Shown: positions 1 to 5,400 of the stretch, piece after piece | Position numbering within the stretch: position 1 is the first letter of the stretch | How the letters are laid out: every line of letters begins with the position of its first letter | NCBI GenBank assembly: GCA_949063825.1 | Contig: CARSRA010000014.1 | Coordinates: 1 to 20,726, forward strand | DNA: 20,726 bases | From: an uncultured Candidatus Saccharibacteria bacterium | GTDB lineage: Bacteria; Patescibacteriota; Saccharimonadia; Saccharimonadales; Saccharimonadaceae | Direction: 5' to 3' | The notes under the pieces: model-generated | Databases searched by the model: none | Told to the model about the DNA's origin: nothing | The model's input: only the letters and a program-made list of their open reading frames with translations | Made by a program: the position numbers and the translations under genes

Positions 1-319
1 CCTTAATATTAAGGTCGTTGTCGCTAATTTTGAGACCAACCTTCATCGTTTTTAGCTCGGATTGCTTTTCGCGAGCTTTTTTACGATTTTTGGCCTCCTC
101 CTTCATCTTTTGATACTGGTATTTGCCCCAGTCGATGACTTTAACGACGGGTGGGTTGGCGTTAGCAGCGATCTCCACTAGGTCAACCCCTTGTTCGTTG
201 GCGATGTTTTGCGCCTCACGGCTCGACATTATGCCTAGCTGTTCTCCATTAGCTCCAATTACGCGGACTTCAGGGTAACGAATCTCTCCGTTAAGTTTCG
301 TACGTGAATTTTTACTAAT
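1..319 (-). CDS. infC: Translation initiation factor IF-3, N-terminal part, ATT start, runs off left edge
   Basis: The minus strand encodes the N-terminal domain and linker of IF-3, which binds the 30S subunit, keeps it apart from 50S and checks start-codon choice. About 106 residues are visible; the family hallmarks include NGEIRYPEVRVIGANGEQLG, then VDLVEIAANANPPVVKVIDW and a lysine-rich linker. The C-terminal domain lies outside the window. No ATG, GTG or TTG lies in frame between the upstream stop (353-355) and the conserved NGEIR; the first ATG is past the conserved block. The ATT at 319-317 sits 7 nt after AAGGA, so ATT is the likely start (ATC at 322-320 is the alternative, with poor spacing). 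Non-canonical AUU starts on infC are known from E. coli, where IF-3 represses its own translation through them. Product identity is near certain; the start is well supported. Confidence 0.95.
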   Translation of the reverse strand, partial: MSKNSRTKLNGEIRYPEVRVIGANGEQLGIMSSREAQNIANEQGVDLVEIAANANPPVVKVIDWGKYQYQKMKEEAKNRKKAREKQSELKTMKVGLKISDNDLNIK

Positions 320-351
320 GATGGCTTCCTTTCGCTTATGTGAACACTTTA

Positions 352-380
352 ATTATAACAAAAGTTTTGTTTTGTATCAA
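352..380 (-). promoter_or_regulatory. Promoter of infC
   Basis: On the minus strand, TTGATA (380-375), a 17-nt spacer and a perfect TATAAT (357-352) form a sigma70-type promoter. It lies just downstream of the comM stop, so infC can be transcribed independently of comM. The predicted start near 345 leaves a leader of about 25 nt that carries the AAGGA ribosome-binding site. Confidence 0.8.
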
Positions 381-397
381 GAGGTAACTAATTAGAA

Positions 398-1990
398 TTA
401 AATCTTTTGGCGCAGGCTCAGGGCTTCAGAAATATGTGTTGGTTCTACTTGGTTTGTATTGTCGAGATCGGCAATAGTTTGAGCTACACGGATAACTTTG
501 AGATGGGAACGGAAGGAAAGTTTTAACGTGTCCGTGGCTTGATCTAGTAATTTCTCGGCTGGCGAGCTGAGCTTGATATATTGTTTAATTTGGGCCCCAG
601 AAAGCGAACCATTATAAAGGAGAGGATTACAGTAACGTTTTCTTTGAGTGAGGAGCGCCCGTTTGATTAGGCTCTTAGCGATTCGATGTTCACGCGTATA
701 TTCTTTTTGAGGCGAAAAAATTTTAATTTGAGACGCTCTCCGCACTTTGATTGTTAAATCAATCCGATCAATGATCGGGCCGGAGATCTTGTGTCGGTAA
801 TTTTCGATTTGCTTAGCTGAGCAAGTGCAGGCTCGGTCAGGACAGTTCAGATATCCGCAGGGGCACGGGTTCATGGTTGCAACGAGTAAGAAGTTAGCTG
901 GATAGACCGCGTGATGGTTGATGCGGTTGATGTTTATAGTTTTATCCTCTAGTGGTTGCCGCAAAGCCTCGATAGTTGGGCGCGAGAATTCAGGTAGTTC
1001 ATCTAAAAAGAGAACCCCATTATGGGCGAGCGAGATTTCGCCGGGTATTGCAGCGGGTCCACCGCCAATTAGCGCAGTATGACTAGCGGTATGATGAGGC
1101 GAGCGAAAAGGGCGTCGTTTGGCGATTACTCCAGTTGGGCTGATTAAGTTATGAATCTTGGTGACTTCAAGCTGCTCTTTATGGTTGAGATACGGTAGTA
1201 GATTTAAGCCCGCTTTAGCTAGCATAGTTTTGCCAGACCCAGGCGGCCCCGATAAGAGCATATGATGATGTCCAGCAAGTGCGATAACTAGTGCTCTTTT
1301 TGCGAGTTCCTGACCCTGGATGTGGTCTAGTAAAATCCCATTATCAATCAAGGTATTTTCTACAACATTTAGGTCGATGTCGGGGTCTGCAATCTGTTTC
1401 TTATATATTCTAGTATTTTTTACAACATTAGAATGTGATACTTGAGCCGCAGCTAGTTTTGGTGGGATAATTTTTTGAGCTCCACATAGATGTAATATTA
1501 GTTCTGTCAGTGATTTCACTCCTATAACCTCGATTTTATGATTGAGCAGACTGGCCTGAGCGTAATTTTCAATAGGCAAATAGATCTGACTGAAGCCGGC
1601 CTTATACGCAGCTTCAGTAATATTTATAATGCCTCTGACGGGTCTCGTGCTACCATCTAGTGAAAGTTCGCCTACAAAGGCTTTGTTCTCAAGATGGCTT
1701 TTATTAACCTGACCAGAAAGTGCTAATACCGCTAGGGCGATCGGTAGGTCTAGATGTGAGCCATCCTTAGTCAGCTCGGCCGGAGCTAAATTCACAGTTA
1801 CTTTCTTGGCGGGGAAGACGAATCCTGAGTTCGTAATAGCGAGACGTACTCGCTCTCGCGCTTCTGATACTGTCTTAGATGCCATTCCGACGATATTAAA
1901 CGCGGGCAGAGATTTGCTACTGTCGGCTTCAACGTCAACGACTTTACCGTCGTACCCATCAGGAATAGCGGAATATACTTTTGCGATCAT
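398..1990 (-). CDS. comM: ComM/YifB family AAA+ ATPase (Mg-chelatase-like)
   Basis: The 530-residue product has the YifB/ComM layout: an N-terminal ChlI/Lon-protease-like fold (SLPAFNIVGMASKTVSEARERV, NLAPAEL, DLPIALAVLAL), then an AAA+ module with Walker A GPPGSGKT (about 1229-1252) and Walker B VLFLDE, a cysteine-rich insert (NPCPCG followed by CPDRACTC) and a C-terminal lid helix domain. ComM proteins are hexameric branch-migration helicases that help integrate incoming DNA during natural transformation. I place the start at ATG 1990 because an extended -10 box ends 8 nt before it and the family similarity begins there; a TTG at 2026 would add 12 residues. The linker between the two domains contains an imperfect 18-nt duplication that encodes NVVKNT and NVVENT (1411-1428 and 1351-1368) and matches the intergenic repeat motif. 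Confidence 0.92.
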   Translation of the reverse strand: MIAKVYSAIPDGYDGKVVDVEADSSKSLPAFNIVGMASKTVSEARERVRLAITNSGFVFPAKKVTVNLAPAELTKDGSHLDLPIALAVLALSGQVNKSHLENKAFVGELSLDGSTRPVRGIINITEAAYKAGFSQIYLPIENYAQASLLNHKIEVIGVKSLTELILHLCGAQKIIPPKLAAAQVSHSNVVKNTRIYKKQIADPDIDLNVVENTLIDNGILLDHIQGQELAKRALVIALAGHHHMLLSGPPGSGKTMLAKAGLNLLPYLNHKEQLEVTKIHNLISPTGVIAKRRPFRSPHHTASHTALIGGGPAAIPGEISLAHNGVLFLDELPEFSRPTIEALRQPLEDKTININRINHHAVYPANFLLVATMNPCPCGYLNCPDRACTCSAKQIENYRHKISGPIIDRIDLTIKVRRASQIKIFSPQKEYTREHRIAKSLIKRALLTQRKRYCNPLLYNGSLSGAQIKQYIKLSSPAEKLLDQATDTLKLSFRSHLKVIRVAQTIADLDNTNQVEPTHISEALSLRQKI

Positions 1991-1998
1991 ATCGTCAC

Positions 1999-2026
1999 TA
2001 TATAGCAAGTTTTTTAAAAACAACAA
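1999..2026 (-). promoter_or_regulatory. Predicted leaderless promoter of comM
   Basis: Minus strand: TTGTTG (2026-2021), a 16-nt spacer, then TGC-TATATA with the hexamer at 2004-1999, followed by 8 nt and ATG 1990. No Shine-Dalgarno precedes this ATG. Transcription would begin at or within 1-2 nt of the start codon. Confidence 0.55.
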
Positions 2027-2041
2027 GCATAAGCGTTTATA

Positions 2042-2498
2042 ATCTGAGCTTCAATATTTGAGTTGTAGTCACATCTATCTATAATATTAAAAATCACAAC
2101 ATCCTAAAAATTATCTCCTATATATGTCTGAATAATTATTTTTTACAACAGATATTCTGTACGGACAGGTAAAAATAATCCTGATCAAGTATTTTTACAA
2201 CATATGTAAGAAAATTGTTCACTAAATCGGACTCCCCAAGGCTTAATTTTAGTATTCAAACTCTAGCTAAGACTTACTCTATATATCTAGTGTTATATTT
2301 TTTACAACATGGATTTTCCCGATAACATTAATAGAAGTATAATATCAATACAAGTAAAAAATACAACATACAATATACAATATACTGCAGGATGATAGGC
2401 TGACGAGGGAATCACCATTTGCAACTATTTGACAATGTTAGGAGCGGAGAATCATTGTCGTCGGCTAATTCTGTTTCGGTTTTTATTACAACAAAACT
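2042..2498. other. AT-rich gene-free stretch upstream of tmRNA
   Basis: No reading frame of convincing length or composition is present on either strand. The stretch is strongly AT-rich and holds at least five copies of the YACAACA(T) motif (2095, 2144, 2196, 2303, 2362, plus 2487 just before the tmRNA promoter), several preceded by a run of T. A possible -10 box TATACT (2381-2386) precedes a nested hairpin at 2399-2465. I see no tRNA or known riboswitch. Confidence 0.5.
2399..2465 (+). other. Nested hairpin with purine-rich loop
   Basis: GACAATG (2431-2437) pairs perfectly with CATTGTC (2453-2459) around a 15-nt loop that contains AGGAG. GCTGAC (2399-2404) pairs with GTCGGC (2460-2465) outside it, with one G-U. 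A TATACT box at 2381-2386 lies at promoter distance. It may be a short RNA or an upstream control element of tmRNA; no clean terminator follows. Confidence 0.3.
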
Positions 2499-2499
2499 C

Positions 2500-2528
2500 T
2501 TGTGCATGTTTTTGATATGGAGTATAAT
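2500..2528 (+). promoter_or_regulatory. Promoter of tmRNA
   Basis: TTGTGC (2500-2505), a 17-nt spacer and a perfect TATAAT (2523-2528). The predicted start is at about 2535, just before the mature tmRNA 5' end at 2539. Confidence 0.7.
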
Positions 2529-2538
2529 ATAAAGTATT

Positions 2539-2896
2539 GGGGCTGACAAAGCTTAGACGAATTATTAACAGATATCAGGCACGACGAGTGATACCGTAAG
2601 TATTAGATAAGTGCAAAAAACACTTCAAAGCATGTGCTATACGCACCTGCGTTCGCCTAGTTTAGAATTTATATAGGCTGGTTCAGTTCCCGAGATACCG
2701 TAGGGGCTGCGCTATTATATTTCGGTAATAAGGTTGGGTTTTGACACTTCCTGACTCGAAAATCTTGTCAAAGCTCCGTTGGTTTGGTCGTTTGCAGCCG
2801 ATGGGTTAAGCAGATTTTAAAAACAGACGACTATGCGTGTAGAATGATATCCAAGTGATTTTTCGGACCCGGAGGCAGTATCCGGCAGCTCCACCA
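2539..2896 (+). ncRNA. ssrA: Transfer-messenger RNA (tmRNA)
   Basis: tmRNA rescues ribosomes stalled on broken mRNAs: it is charged with alanine, then serves as template for a degradation tag. The tRNA-like ends are clear: GGGGCTG (2539-2545) pairs over 7 bp with CAGCTCC (2886-2892), followed by an encoded ACCA. The tag frame starts at the resume codon GCA 2613 and reads AKNTSKHVLYAPAFA, stopping at TAG 2658-2660. The tag is 15 residues with a hydrophobic Ala-ending tail, as expected for a protease signal. The RNA is about 358 nt, a normal size for a one-piece tmRNA. The T-arm is odd: stem CCGGA/TCCGG (2869-2873/2881-2885) closes a 7-nt loop GGCAGTA instead of the usual TTCRANY. It has its own promoter and an immediately following terminator. 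Confidence 0.95.
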
Positions 2897-2921
2897 AGTC
2901 CTATCCCTTAGGGCTTTTTTT
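2896..2921 (+). terminator. Rho-independent terminator of tmRNA
   Basis: AAGTCCTA (2896-2903) pairs with TAGGGCTT (2909-2916), with one T-G pair, around the loop TCCCT; a T run covers 2915-2921. It starts at the last base of the tmRNA CCA. Confidence 0.85.
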
Positions 2922-2957
2922 ATTGCGTTTTCTTATATTTTTCGATACATAGTCACA

Positions 2958-3034
2958 GTTGTCTTTTTGAAGACAACATGTCATGAAATGAATTTTTGAG
3001 TTCCTATTAGAAGAAGCTAATTAGAAATTAGCTT
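2958..3034. other. Two perfect AT-rich hairpins between tmRNA and the candidate sRNA
   Basis: GTTGTCTT (2958-2965) pairs with AAGACAAC (2970-2977) around a 4-nt loop. AAGCTAATT (3014-3022) pairs with AATTAGCTT (3026-3034) around a 3-nt loop. Neither is followed by a T run. Role unknown; they could be protein-binding palindromes or parts of an untracked RNA. Confidence 0.35.
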
Positions 3035-3091
3035 TCAGTAGCCCTGTGGAAAACTCGGATGAAAATTATAAAAATATTGTTCAAAAAGTTA

Positions 3092-3120
3092 TTGACGTAA
3101 GCGATTTGGAGGCTTATAAT
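3092..3120 (+). promoter_or_regulatory. Strong promoter of candidate sRNA
   Basis: TTGACG (3092-3097), exactly 17 nt, then a perfect TATAAT (3115-3120). This is one of the best consensus promoters in the window, yet no open reading frame follows it. Confidence 0.8.
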
Positions 3121-3126
3121 AGGGGT

Positions 3127-3230
3127 AGTTCTTGAATACAAAATTTATACAAGAACCAAAAACAAAAAATAGCCAAAATAACTCCACACTCTACGAAAGA
3201 CCGGTTTTCCTCGCAGTTACCGGTCTTTTT
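3127..3230 (+). ncRNA. Candidate small regulatory RNA, about 105 nt
   Basis: A strong promoter and a strong terminator bracket about 105 nt with no credible coding frame. The 5' end folds as GTTCTTG (3128-3134) with CAAGAAC (3150-3156). An A-rich single-stranded middle (about 3157-3190) follows, then the terminator hairpin, whose 13-nt loop contains TTTCCTCG. This layout (5' hairpin, unpaired A-rich linker, terminator) is typical of small regulatory RNAs, and a C/U-rich loop could pair with Shine-Dalgarno sequences. I do not recognise it as a known family (it lacks SRP, 6S or RNase P hallmarks). The promoter and terminator are seen directly; the function is inference. Confidence 0.65.
3196..3230 (+). 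terminator. Rho-independent terminator of candidate sRNA
   Basis: AAAGACCGGT (3196-3205) pairs perfectly with ACCGGTCTTT (3219-3228) around a 13-nt loop; T run 3226-3230. Confidence 0.85.
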
Positions 3231-3802
3231 CTTGGTATGAAGGGGAATTGAGTGTTGGTTATTATGCCACAAAAAGCAGTACCTACATCTTGTTTCTCGA
3301 CTATAAATGTTCGAGATTCATGATGAGGGCATTTAATATTTTTGTGAATAAGAGCCACCTTGTGAATATGTTGGGTTTTATAAAAAAGAAAGTCATCATG
3401 ATTACTTAATTAACTACGATAATTTGGCTTACGGGACCCAATTCAACCGCTCTGGCTAACTTTAGGTCCAATAGACGATCAATATAATAGATACTGATAG
3501 CTACTCTAGGCAGCTACCTCAAAGCCATCGCGTAGAGCTACTTTTTGTGTTCGTTGTATGGGTGACAACAGTTTAGGTCCTTTTGTTGTAAAAATAACAA
3601 GAATTGGTTAGCGCACAAGTTAAGATAACAACGGATAAAATAAAAATATACACAGAGATTGTTATCATTACAACAAGCTGCTGTAATAAACACAACATTA
3701 TTTTATATGTTGTGAAAAACACAACATAAATTTTTTAGGGCAATAACAGAGAGAAGTTATACTAATATTGTATGAATTACAACATTTTTTGCGAAAAAGG
3801 TC
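3231..3802. other. Gene-free stretch with scattered inverted repeats
   Basis: No convincing gene. A 53-codon frame from TTG 3248 to TAA 3409 has no proper ribosome-binding spacing. Visible structure: hairpin TCTCGA/TCGAGA near 3297-3319; a distant inverted pair TCATGATGA/TCATCATGA near 3319 and 3392; GGACC/GGTCC and two copies of TTTAGGTCC (about 3462 and 3573); three direct copies of AGCTAC between about 3497 and 3542; GATAACA/TGTTATC across about 3625-3667; and the YACAACAT cluster at its right end. It looks like a control or non-coding RNA region rather than a decayed gene, but nothing is decisive. Confidence 0.4.
3667..3727. repeat. Cluster of palindromes built from the ACAACA motif
   Basis: ATTACA/TGTAAT forms a hairpin at about 3667-3687. 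CACAACAT (3691-3698) faces ATGTTGTG (3707-3714) across an 8-nt AT spacer, and a third copy CACAACAT follows at 3720-3727. Regular inverted arms with short spacers resemble the operator of a dimeric DNA-binding protein. Confidence 0.5.
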
Positions 3803-3831
3803 TTGAAATTTTAACATAAACGTGATAGGAT
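3803..3831 (+). promoter_or_regulatory. Promoter of the 3838-4330 region
   Basis: TTGAAA (3803-3808), 17 nt, then TG-A-TAGGAT with the hexamer at 3826-3831 (extended -10). The predicted start is near 3838. Confidence 0.6.
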
Positions 3832-3883
3832 GAAGACAGTCCAAGCCAAAACAAACACGGACAAACAAAAAAGCACCTTAAGA

Positions 3884-3964
3884 TAATCCGAGTTTTCCGC
3901 AGGCTAAAAGGTAATTTCTAGCCATAAATTACACTTTTAGGAATTACCTAAAACTTGCGGATTA
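3884..3964. repeat. 81-nt branched inverted repeat with alternative pairings
   Basis: Outer arms TAATCCG (3884-3890)/CGGATTA (3958-3964) and AGTTTT (3891-3896)/AAAACT (3950-3955). Inside, two folds exclude each other. In fold one, CTAAAAG-GTAATTT (3904-3917) pairs with AAATTAC-A-CTTTTAG (3926-3940), 14 bp with one bulge. In fold two, AGGTAATT (3909-3916) pairs with AATTACCT (3942-3949). Confidence 0.6.
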
Positions 3965-4104
3965 CCGTAAGTGGCTAGACCTAATCAGTCGTACATTGTA
4001 GTTATAACTACCGGTTAGTTTCTAGCGTTTTATGCCCCACCATGTGTGGAGCGATCAATCAGGGATGAGCGGCGTTGTGGCCTAAAGTAATGTATATAAT
4101 TGCC

Positions 4105-4153
4105 AGATAACCCACTCATTCCTCCTTAACTTATGAGATACTAAGAGTTATCT
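4105..4153. other. Nested hairpin exposing TCCTCCTT in its loop
   Basis: AGATAAC (4105-4111) pairs with GTTATCT (4147-4153), and CTCAT (4115-4119) with ATGAG (4133-4137), leaving a 13-nt loop with TCCTCCTT, the same sequence as the 16S anti-Shine-Dalgarno. On the minus strand the loop reads AAGGAGGA and precedes a GTG at 4115 that opens an 18-codon frame (to 4059), so it could instead be a hidden ribosome-binding site. Confidence 0.45.
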
Positions 4154-4337
4154 CGAGTATTCAGGGGGAATTCTTAGACTGGAGGTGATGGTAAGCAAAC
4201 AGGGCGGGGAATGCTTACACTTAAGAGCTGTTTAGCATTATAGCTAGTATAGTACAGCCGGTTCTCGAGGCTATCGCTTGTGGGGCCTATAGAGGTGGTT
4301 GGGAAATCACCCAGTTTACGATTATGTTTGAAAATGC

Positions 4338-4343
4338 TATACT
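4338..4343 (+). promoter_or_regulatory. Extended -10 box, predicted leaderless promoter
   Basis: TGC-TATACT, hexamer at 4338-4343, ends 6 nt before ATG 4350. The usual transcription start, 7 nt after the hexamer, would be the A of the ATG. Confidence 0.6.
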
Positions 4344-4349
4344 AGGGGT

Positions 4350-4703
4350 ATGCCAAAGCGCTTGATCCCAGTTTTGAGTTTAGCATCGGTGGTTGTATTG
4401 TTGCTGATGCTGAATTTCACCACCCCAACGGGCGTCGGACCGTTGGGTGTTTTGGTGTTTTTTATAGCGATTTATATCTTAATGTTTGGGATTGCTACTC
4501 TAGTCGTGAGGTTTTTTGGTCGTATTTTGGGCCGAAAATCCAGCCGCAAGCAATACCTATATAGCGTAGTACTGGCTTTTGGGCCGATTATGCTGCTCTT
4601 GGCGCAGTCGCTCGGCTCTATTAGCTATCTGACGGTTGGGCTAATGATGGTTTTTGAATTCCTGGGCTGTTTTTTAATCAAAAAACGGTTGGAACGCCAT
4701 TAA
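4350..4703 (+). CDS. Small four-helix membrane protein, unknown function
   Basis: I do not recognise this 117-residue protein. It is almost entirely hydrophobic with four likely membrane segments at about residues 6-23, 29-55, 69-88 and 91-111. A short basic loop between the second and third segments (FFGRILGRKSSRKQ) should lie in the cytoplasm, as should the basic tail KKRLERH. No catalytic motif is evident. The ATG start is supported by the extended -10 box 6 nt upstream and the absence of a Shine-Dalgarno. It is probably transcribed alone: the following 27 bp form a CIRCE-like inverted repeat and the next gene has its own promoter. It could be a transporter subunit or a scaffold protein. 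Confidence 0.75.
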   Translation: MPKRLIPVLSLASVVVLLLMLNFTTPTGVGPLGVLVFFIAIYILMFGIATLVVRFFGRILGRKSSRKQYLYSVVLAFGPIMLLLAQSLGSISYLTVGLMMVFEFLGCFLIKKRLERH

Positions 4704-4730
4704 TTAGCGCTAACGGTATTAGAGTGCTAA
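4704..4730. promoter_or_regulatory. CIRCE-like HrcA operator
   Basis: TTAGCGCTA-N9-GAGTGCTAA matches the CIRCE consensus TTAGCACTC-N9-GAGTGCTAA in spacing and in 16 of 18 arm bases, with a perfect right arm. CIRCE is the binding site of the heat-shock repressor HrcA. It begins directly after the stop codon of the preceding gene and ends 52 bp before the -10 box of the next operon. As RNA it would form a 10-bp hairpin without a T run, so a terminator is less likely. Whether HrcA is encoded elsewhere cannot be seen here. Confidence 0.55.
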
Positions 4731-4782
4731 TTAAAGAGGTCAAAAACTGTAAAATTTGTGTTCATTTTGAGTGAAAGGGTGA

Positions 4783-4788
4783 TATAAT
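4783..4788 (+). promoter_or_regulatory. Extended -10 box of the 4795-9145 operon
   Basis: TGA-TATAAT, hexamer at 4783-4788, ends 6 nt before ATG 4795. This predicts a leaderless operon mRNA. Confidence 0.65.
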
Positions 4789-4794
4789 GGGCTT

Positions 4795-5400
4795 ATGGAA
4801 AAATCCCTGCAAGGCGGAAATAATTTAAATGCTAAAGAATTAACAGAGGCAATTGAAGCTGCTACCGATCTGGCGACAGAGAGGGCAGTAGAGAATAACG
4901 CAGCACTGGGCGGAGCCAAGTTAGCTGGCATGGGGGGGCAGAGTGCGACTGTAGAGCGTAGCCTCGGTCGGGCAGCGCATTTTGCGGAAAATAACAACGC
5001 GACAGAGTCCGGAGCGATATCGGAGCGCCAGGTTATTGCCAGTAATAATGAGATCAAGCAGATTGTGGCGGTTGAGAATGGCTATGCTAAGAGTGGCAGC
5101 TTGACGCCTGGAGAGAATGTAATCGGTGGTGAGAGCGCTATCGAAGTCAAGGAACGCCTGGAAAGTGACCAGGAAACTGCCAAAATTCAGAGTGGTGAGG
5201 GGTTATCCAGGGGTCAGCTTTGGATGCATGATATATCGGTCAAAAGTGGTAGAAAAATGGCTGAAGTCATAGAACACGGCGTTGAAGAGATCACGAAAAC
5301 TCCCGATTTTAATCCAGGTGATCTTGAAAAAGCTCGTTTTAAATGGATGCTGGATAGCTTACGAGGGGATGGGGGCTACAGTTTCGGGGCGCGTAACTAA
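4795..5400 (+). CDS. Unknown soluble protein, first gene of the secretion-type ATPase operon
   Basis: I do not recognise this 201-residue protein. It has no membrane segment or signal peptide. The N-terminal two thirds are rich in Ala, Glu, Asn and Gly with little predicted order (for example ATDLATERAVENNAALGGAK and runs around NNATESGAISERQ). The last 70 residues look more structured and alternate charged and hydrophobic residues (QLWMHDISVKSGRKMAEVIE, then DLEKARFKWMLDSLRGDGGY). Its stop TAA shares its last A with the ATG of the ATPase gene, so the two are translationally coupled. The likely role is an accessory factor or substrate adaptor for that ATPase, inferred from position only. The start is supported by the -10 box 6 nt before the ATG. 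Confidence 0.8.
   Translation: MEKSLQGGNNLNAKELTEAIEAATDLATERAVENNAALGGAKLAGMGGQSATVERSLGRAAHFAENNNATESGAISERQVIASNNEIKQIVAVENGYAKSGSLTPGENVIGGESAIEVKERLESDQETAKIQSGEGLSRGQLWMHDISVKSGRKMAEVIEHGVEEITKTPDFNPGDLEKARFKWMLDSLRGDGGYSFGARN

Larger units (their letters stand above)
1353..3785. repeat. Dispersed YACAACAT motif family
   Basis: TACAACAT occurs at 1361, 1421, 2196, 2303, 2362 and 3778. CACAACAT occurs at 2095, 3691 and 3720, and inverted at 3707-3714. Seven-base matches TACAACA occur at 2144, 2487, 3669 and inverted at 3584-3590. Several copies share a longer form, TATTTTTTACAACAT. The first two lie inside comM exactly 60 bp apart; the rest are intergenic. In DNA of this composition only a stray copy or two would be expected by chance. 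Function unknown; a binding site for a DNA-binding protein is one possibility. Confidence 0.55.
3838..4330 (+). ncRNA. Candidate structured non-coding RNA or long leader
   Basis: About 490 nt follow a good promoter without a plausible protein gene on either strand. Base composition rises from very AT-rich (before 3830) to about 45 percent GC near 4200, which suits a folded RNA. Hairpins read by eye: a long branched element at 3884-3964; AGATAAC/GTTATCT with nested CTCAT/ATGAG (4105-4153); CTAAGA/TCTTAG (4141 to about 4175); GTAAGC/GCTTAC (about 4191-4218); GCTGT/ACAGC with an inner TAGC/GCTA (about 4227-4258); and GGTG/CACC (about 4294-4311). I found no terminator before the next gene at 4350, so it could also be a long 5' leader for that gene, although that gene has its own -10 box. 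I checked for RNase P, SRP and tmRNA hallmarks and did not find them. Strand is uncertain because perfect hairpins are symmetric. Confidence 0.45.

Noticed and set aside
3248..3409. 53-codon frame from TTG, plus strand.
   Set aside because: The only purine run is 2 nt from the start, composition looks random, and no promoter is evident. It could be kept only with ribosome-profiling support.
3528..3607. Minus-strand frame ending VALRDGFEVAA before a stop, looking like a protein C-terminus.
   Set aside because: Open for only about 30 codons, with an upstream stop and no start codon; the match to a real protein is not recognisable.
3838..4330. RNase P RNA or SRP RNA.
   Set aside because: I looked for GAGGAAAGTCC, ACAGAA and GGAAGGAAGCAG-type hallmarks on both strands and found none. 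A covariance-model search could still overturn this.
2027..4349. Possible chromosomal replication origin: genes diverge around an AT-rich gene-free region with repeated 9-mers.
   Set aside because: The plus strand stays richer in G than C within comM lines I counted by hand, so there is no obvious skew flip at this point. No dnaA or dnaN is near and no clear TTATCCACA boxes were found (only one-mismatch sites near 3045 and 3645). A genome-wide cumulative GC-skew plot would decide.
4740..5057. 105-codon minus-strand frame opposite the 4795 gene.
   Set aside because: Shadow of the plus-strand gene, with no promoter or ribosome-binding site and unlikely composition.
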